Assembly: GCA_943373175.1 (NCBI GenBank)
Contig: CALSBM010000105.1
Location: 1 to 6,226, forward strand
From: JAIXUI01 sp943373175
GTDB taxonomy: Bacteria > Bacteroidota > Bacteroidia > UBA7662 > JAIXUI01
Length of the DNA: 6,226 nucleotides
Reading direction: 5' to 3'
The position numbers and the translations under genes were made by a program. This document shows, piece by piece, positions 5,954 to 6,226 of this stretch (positions within the stretch are counted from its first letter, which is position 1; every line of letters begins with the position of its first letter). The notes beneath the pieces were generated by a model. The model was not told the origin of the DNA. It was given only the letters and a program-made list of their open reading frames with translations, and did no database searches.

Positions 5954-6226
5954 TTAATTGACCATTGCCCTCAAATCACTCACCACACTTTTAACAGCAT
6001 CAATTACCATATCCACTTCCTTTTTGGTATTGAATTTTCCGATAGAAAAGCGAATTGAGCTGAATGCTGCAACTTCTTCCAAGCCCATAGCCGTTAAAAC
6101 ATGAGAAGGTTCATTTGATGTAGAAGTGTAAGCACTGCCGTTGCTTAAGGCAATCATTGGCCTAGGATGGTCGGGATTGTGTAAACCCCTTACATTATCA
6201 GACGAATCAGCACTTTTACAAAGAAT
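5954..6226 (-). CDS. Cysteine desulfurase (IscS/NifS/DndA-like), C-terminal part, catalytic Cys replaced by Tyr
   Basis: The last 90 residues of a class I cysteine desulfurase; the 5' part lies beyond the right edge and the frame stays open to base 6226, so the ATG at 6157 is internal. Seen: IALSNGSAYTSTSNEPSHVLTAMGL, then SSIRFSIGKFNTKKEVD and a helical end. In active class I enzymes the loop reads S-G-S-A-C-T-S and its Cys takes the persulfide from cysteine. Here the codon at 6130-6128 is TAC (Tyr) where TGC would give Cys, one base different. The SNGSAxTSxSxxPSHVLxAMGL wording recalls DndA-type enzymes that supply sulfur for DNA phosphorothioation, but housekeeping IscS relatives are similar. 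The rest of the end is well kept. The PLP lysine is outside the window, so overall integrity is unknown. Confidence 0.85.
   Translation of the reverse strand: MLCKSADSSDNVRGLHNPDHPRPMIALSNGSAYTSTSNEPSHVLTAMGLEEVAAFSSIRFSIGKFNTKKEVDMVIDAVKSVVSDLRAMVN

Noticed and set aside
1..6226. CRISPR array, tRNA or rRNA genes
   Set aside because: No regularly spaced direct repeats and no tRNA- or rRNA-like sequence were seen on either strand.

Overview
This 6.2 kb window looks like accessory DNA from a member of the Bacteroidota. The outer genes are AT-rich (about 40% GC in the lines I counted by hand) and mostly lack Shine-Dalgarno-like sites. The KilA-N, BRO-N/DinD and PglZ proteins resemble versions I know from that phylum. 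The content is typical of a defence or mobile-gene island: the end of a BREX operon, pieces of modification-dependent restriction genes, phage-type DNA-binding proteins, repeats and several damaged genes.

Left part (3-1926, + strand): the C-terminal 400 residues of a BREX phosphatase PglZ run off the left edge. A 243-residue protein overlaps the end of pglZ by 11 bases. Its place directly after pglZ fits BrxA, the last gene of type 3 BREX operons, though its sequence is divergent. A hairpin follows the stop codon.

Middle part (2008-3644, + strand): a 153-residue protein resembles the sulfur-binding (SBD) domain of phosphorothioate-dependent HNH restriction enzymes, but it stops where the nuclease domain would begin. 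After it comes a C-terminal scrap of an HNH nuclease with no intact catalytic motif, then a complete HIT-family hydrolase gene. From about 2540 to 3480 the + strand is strongly rich in G over C, unlike the flanks, which suggests separately acquired DNA. A gene-free stretch (3255-3644) ends in a 112-bp nested inverted repeat just before the next gene.

Right part: a BRO-N/DinD-like gene (3645-4469, +) is cut by one in-frame TAA at a place where relatives usually have Glu. It faces, across a 100-bp palindromic repeat (4561-4660), a minus-strand cluster. That cluster reads, in transcription order, as the C-terminus of a cysteine desulfurase whose catalytic Cys codon is now Tyr (6226-5954), a short KilA-N protein (5932-5591) and a full-size KilA-N protein (5584-4766).

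The shared theme is a defence island in decay. Four loci (HNH, DinD-like, short KilA-N, cysteine desulfurase) carry lesions or missing catalytic parts, while the BREX tail, HIT and long KilA-N genes look intact. An SBD-type protein and an IscS/DndA-like desulfurase in one window hint at past or present DNA phosphorothioation biology nearby, but no dnd or ssp core gene is visible.
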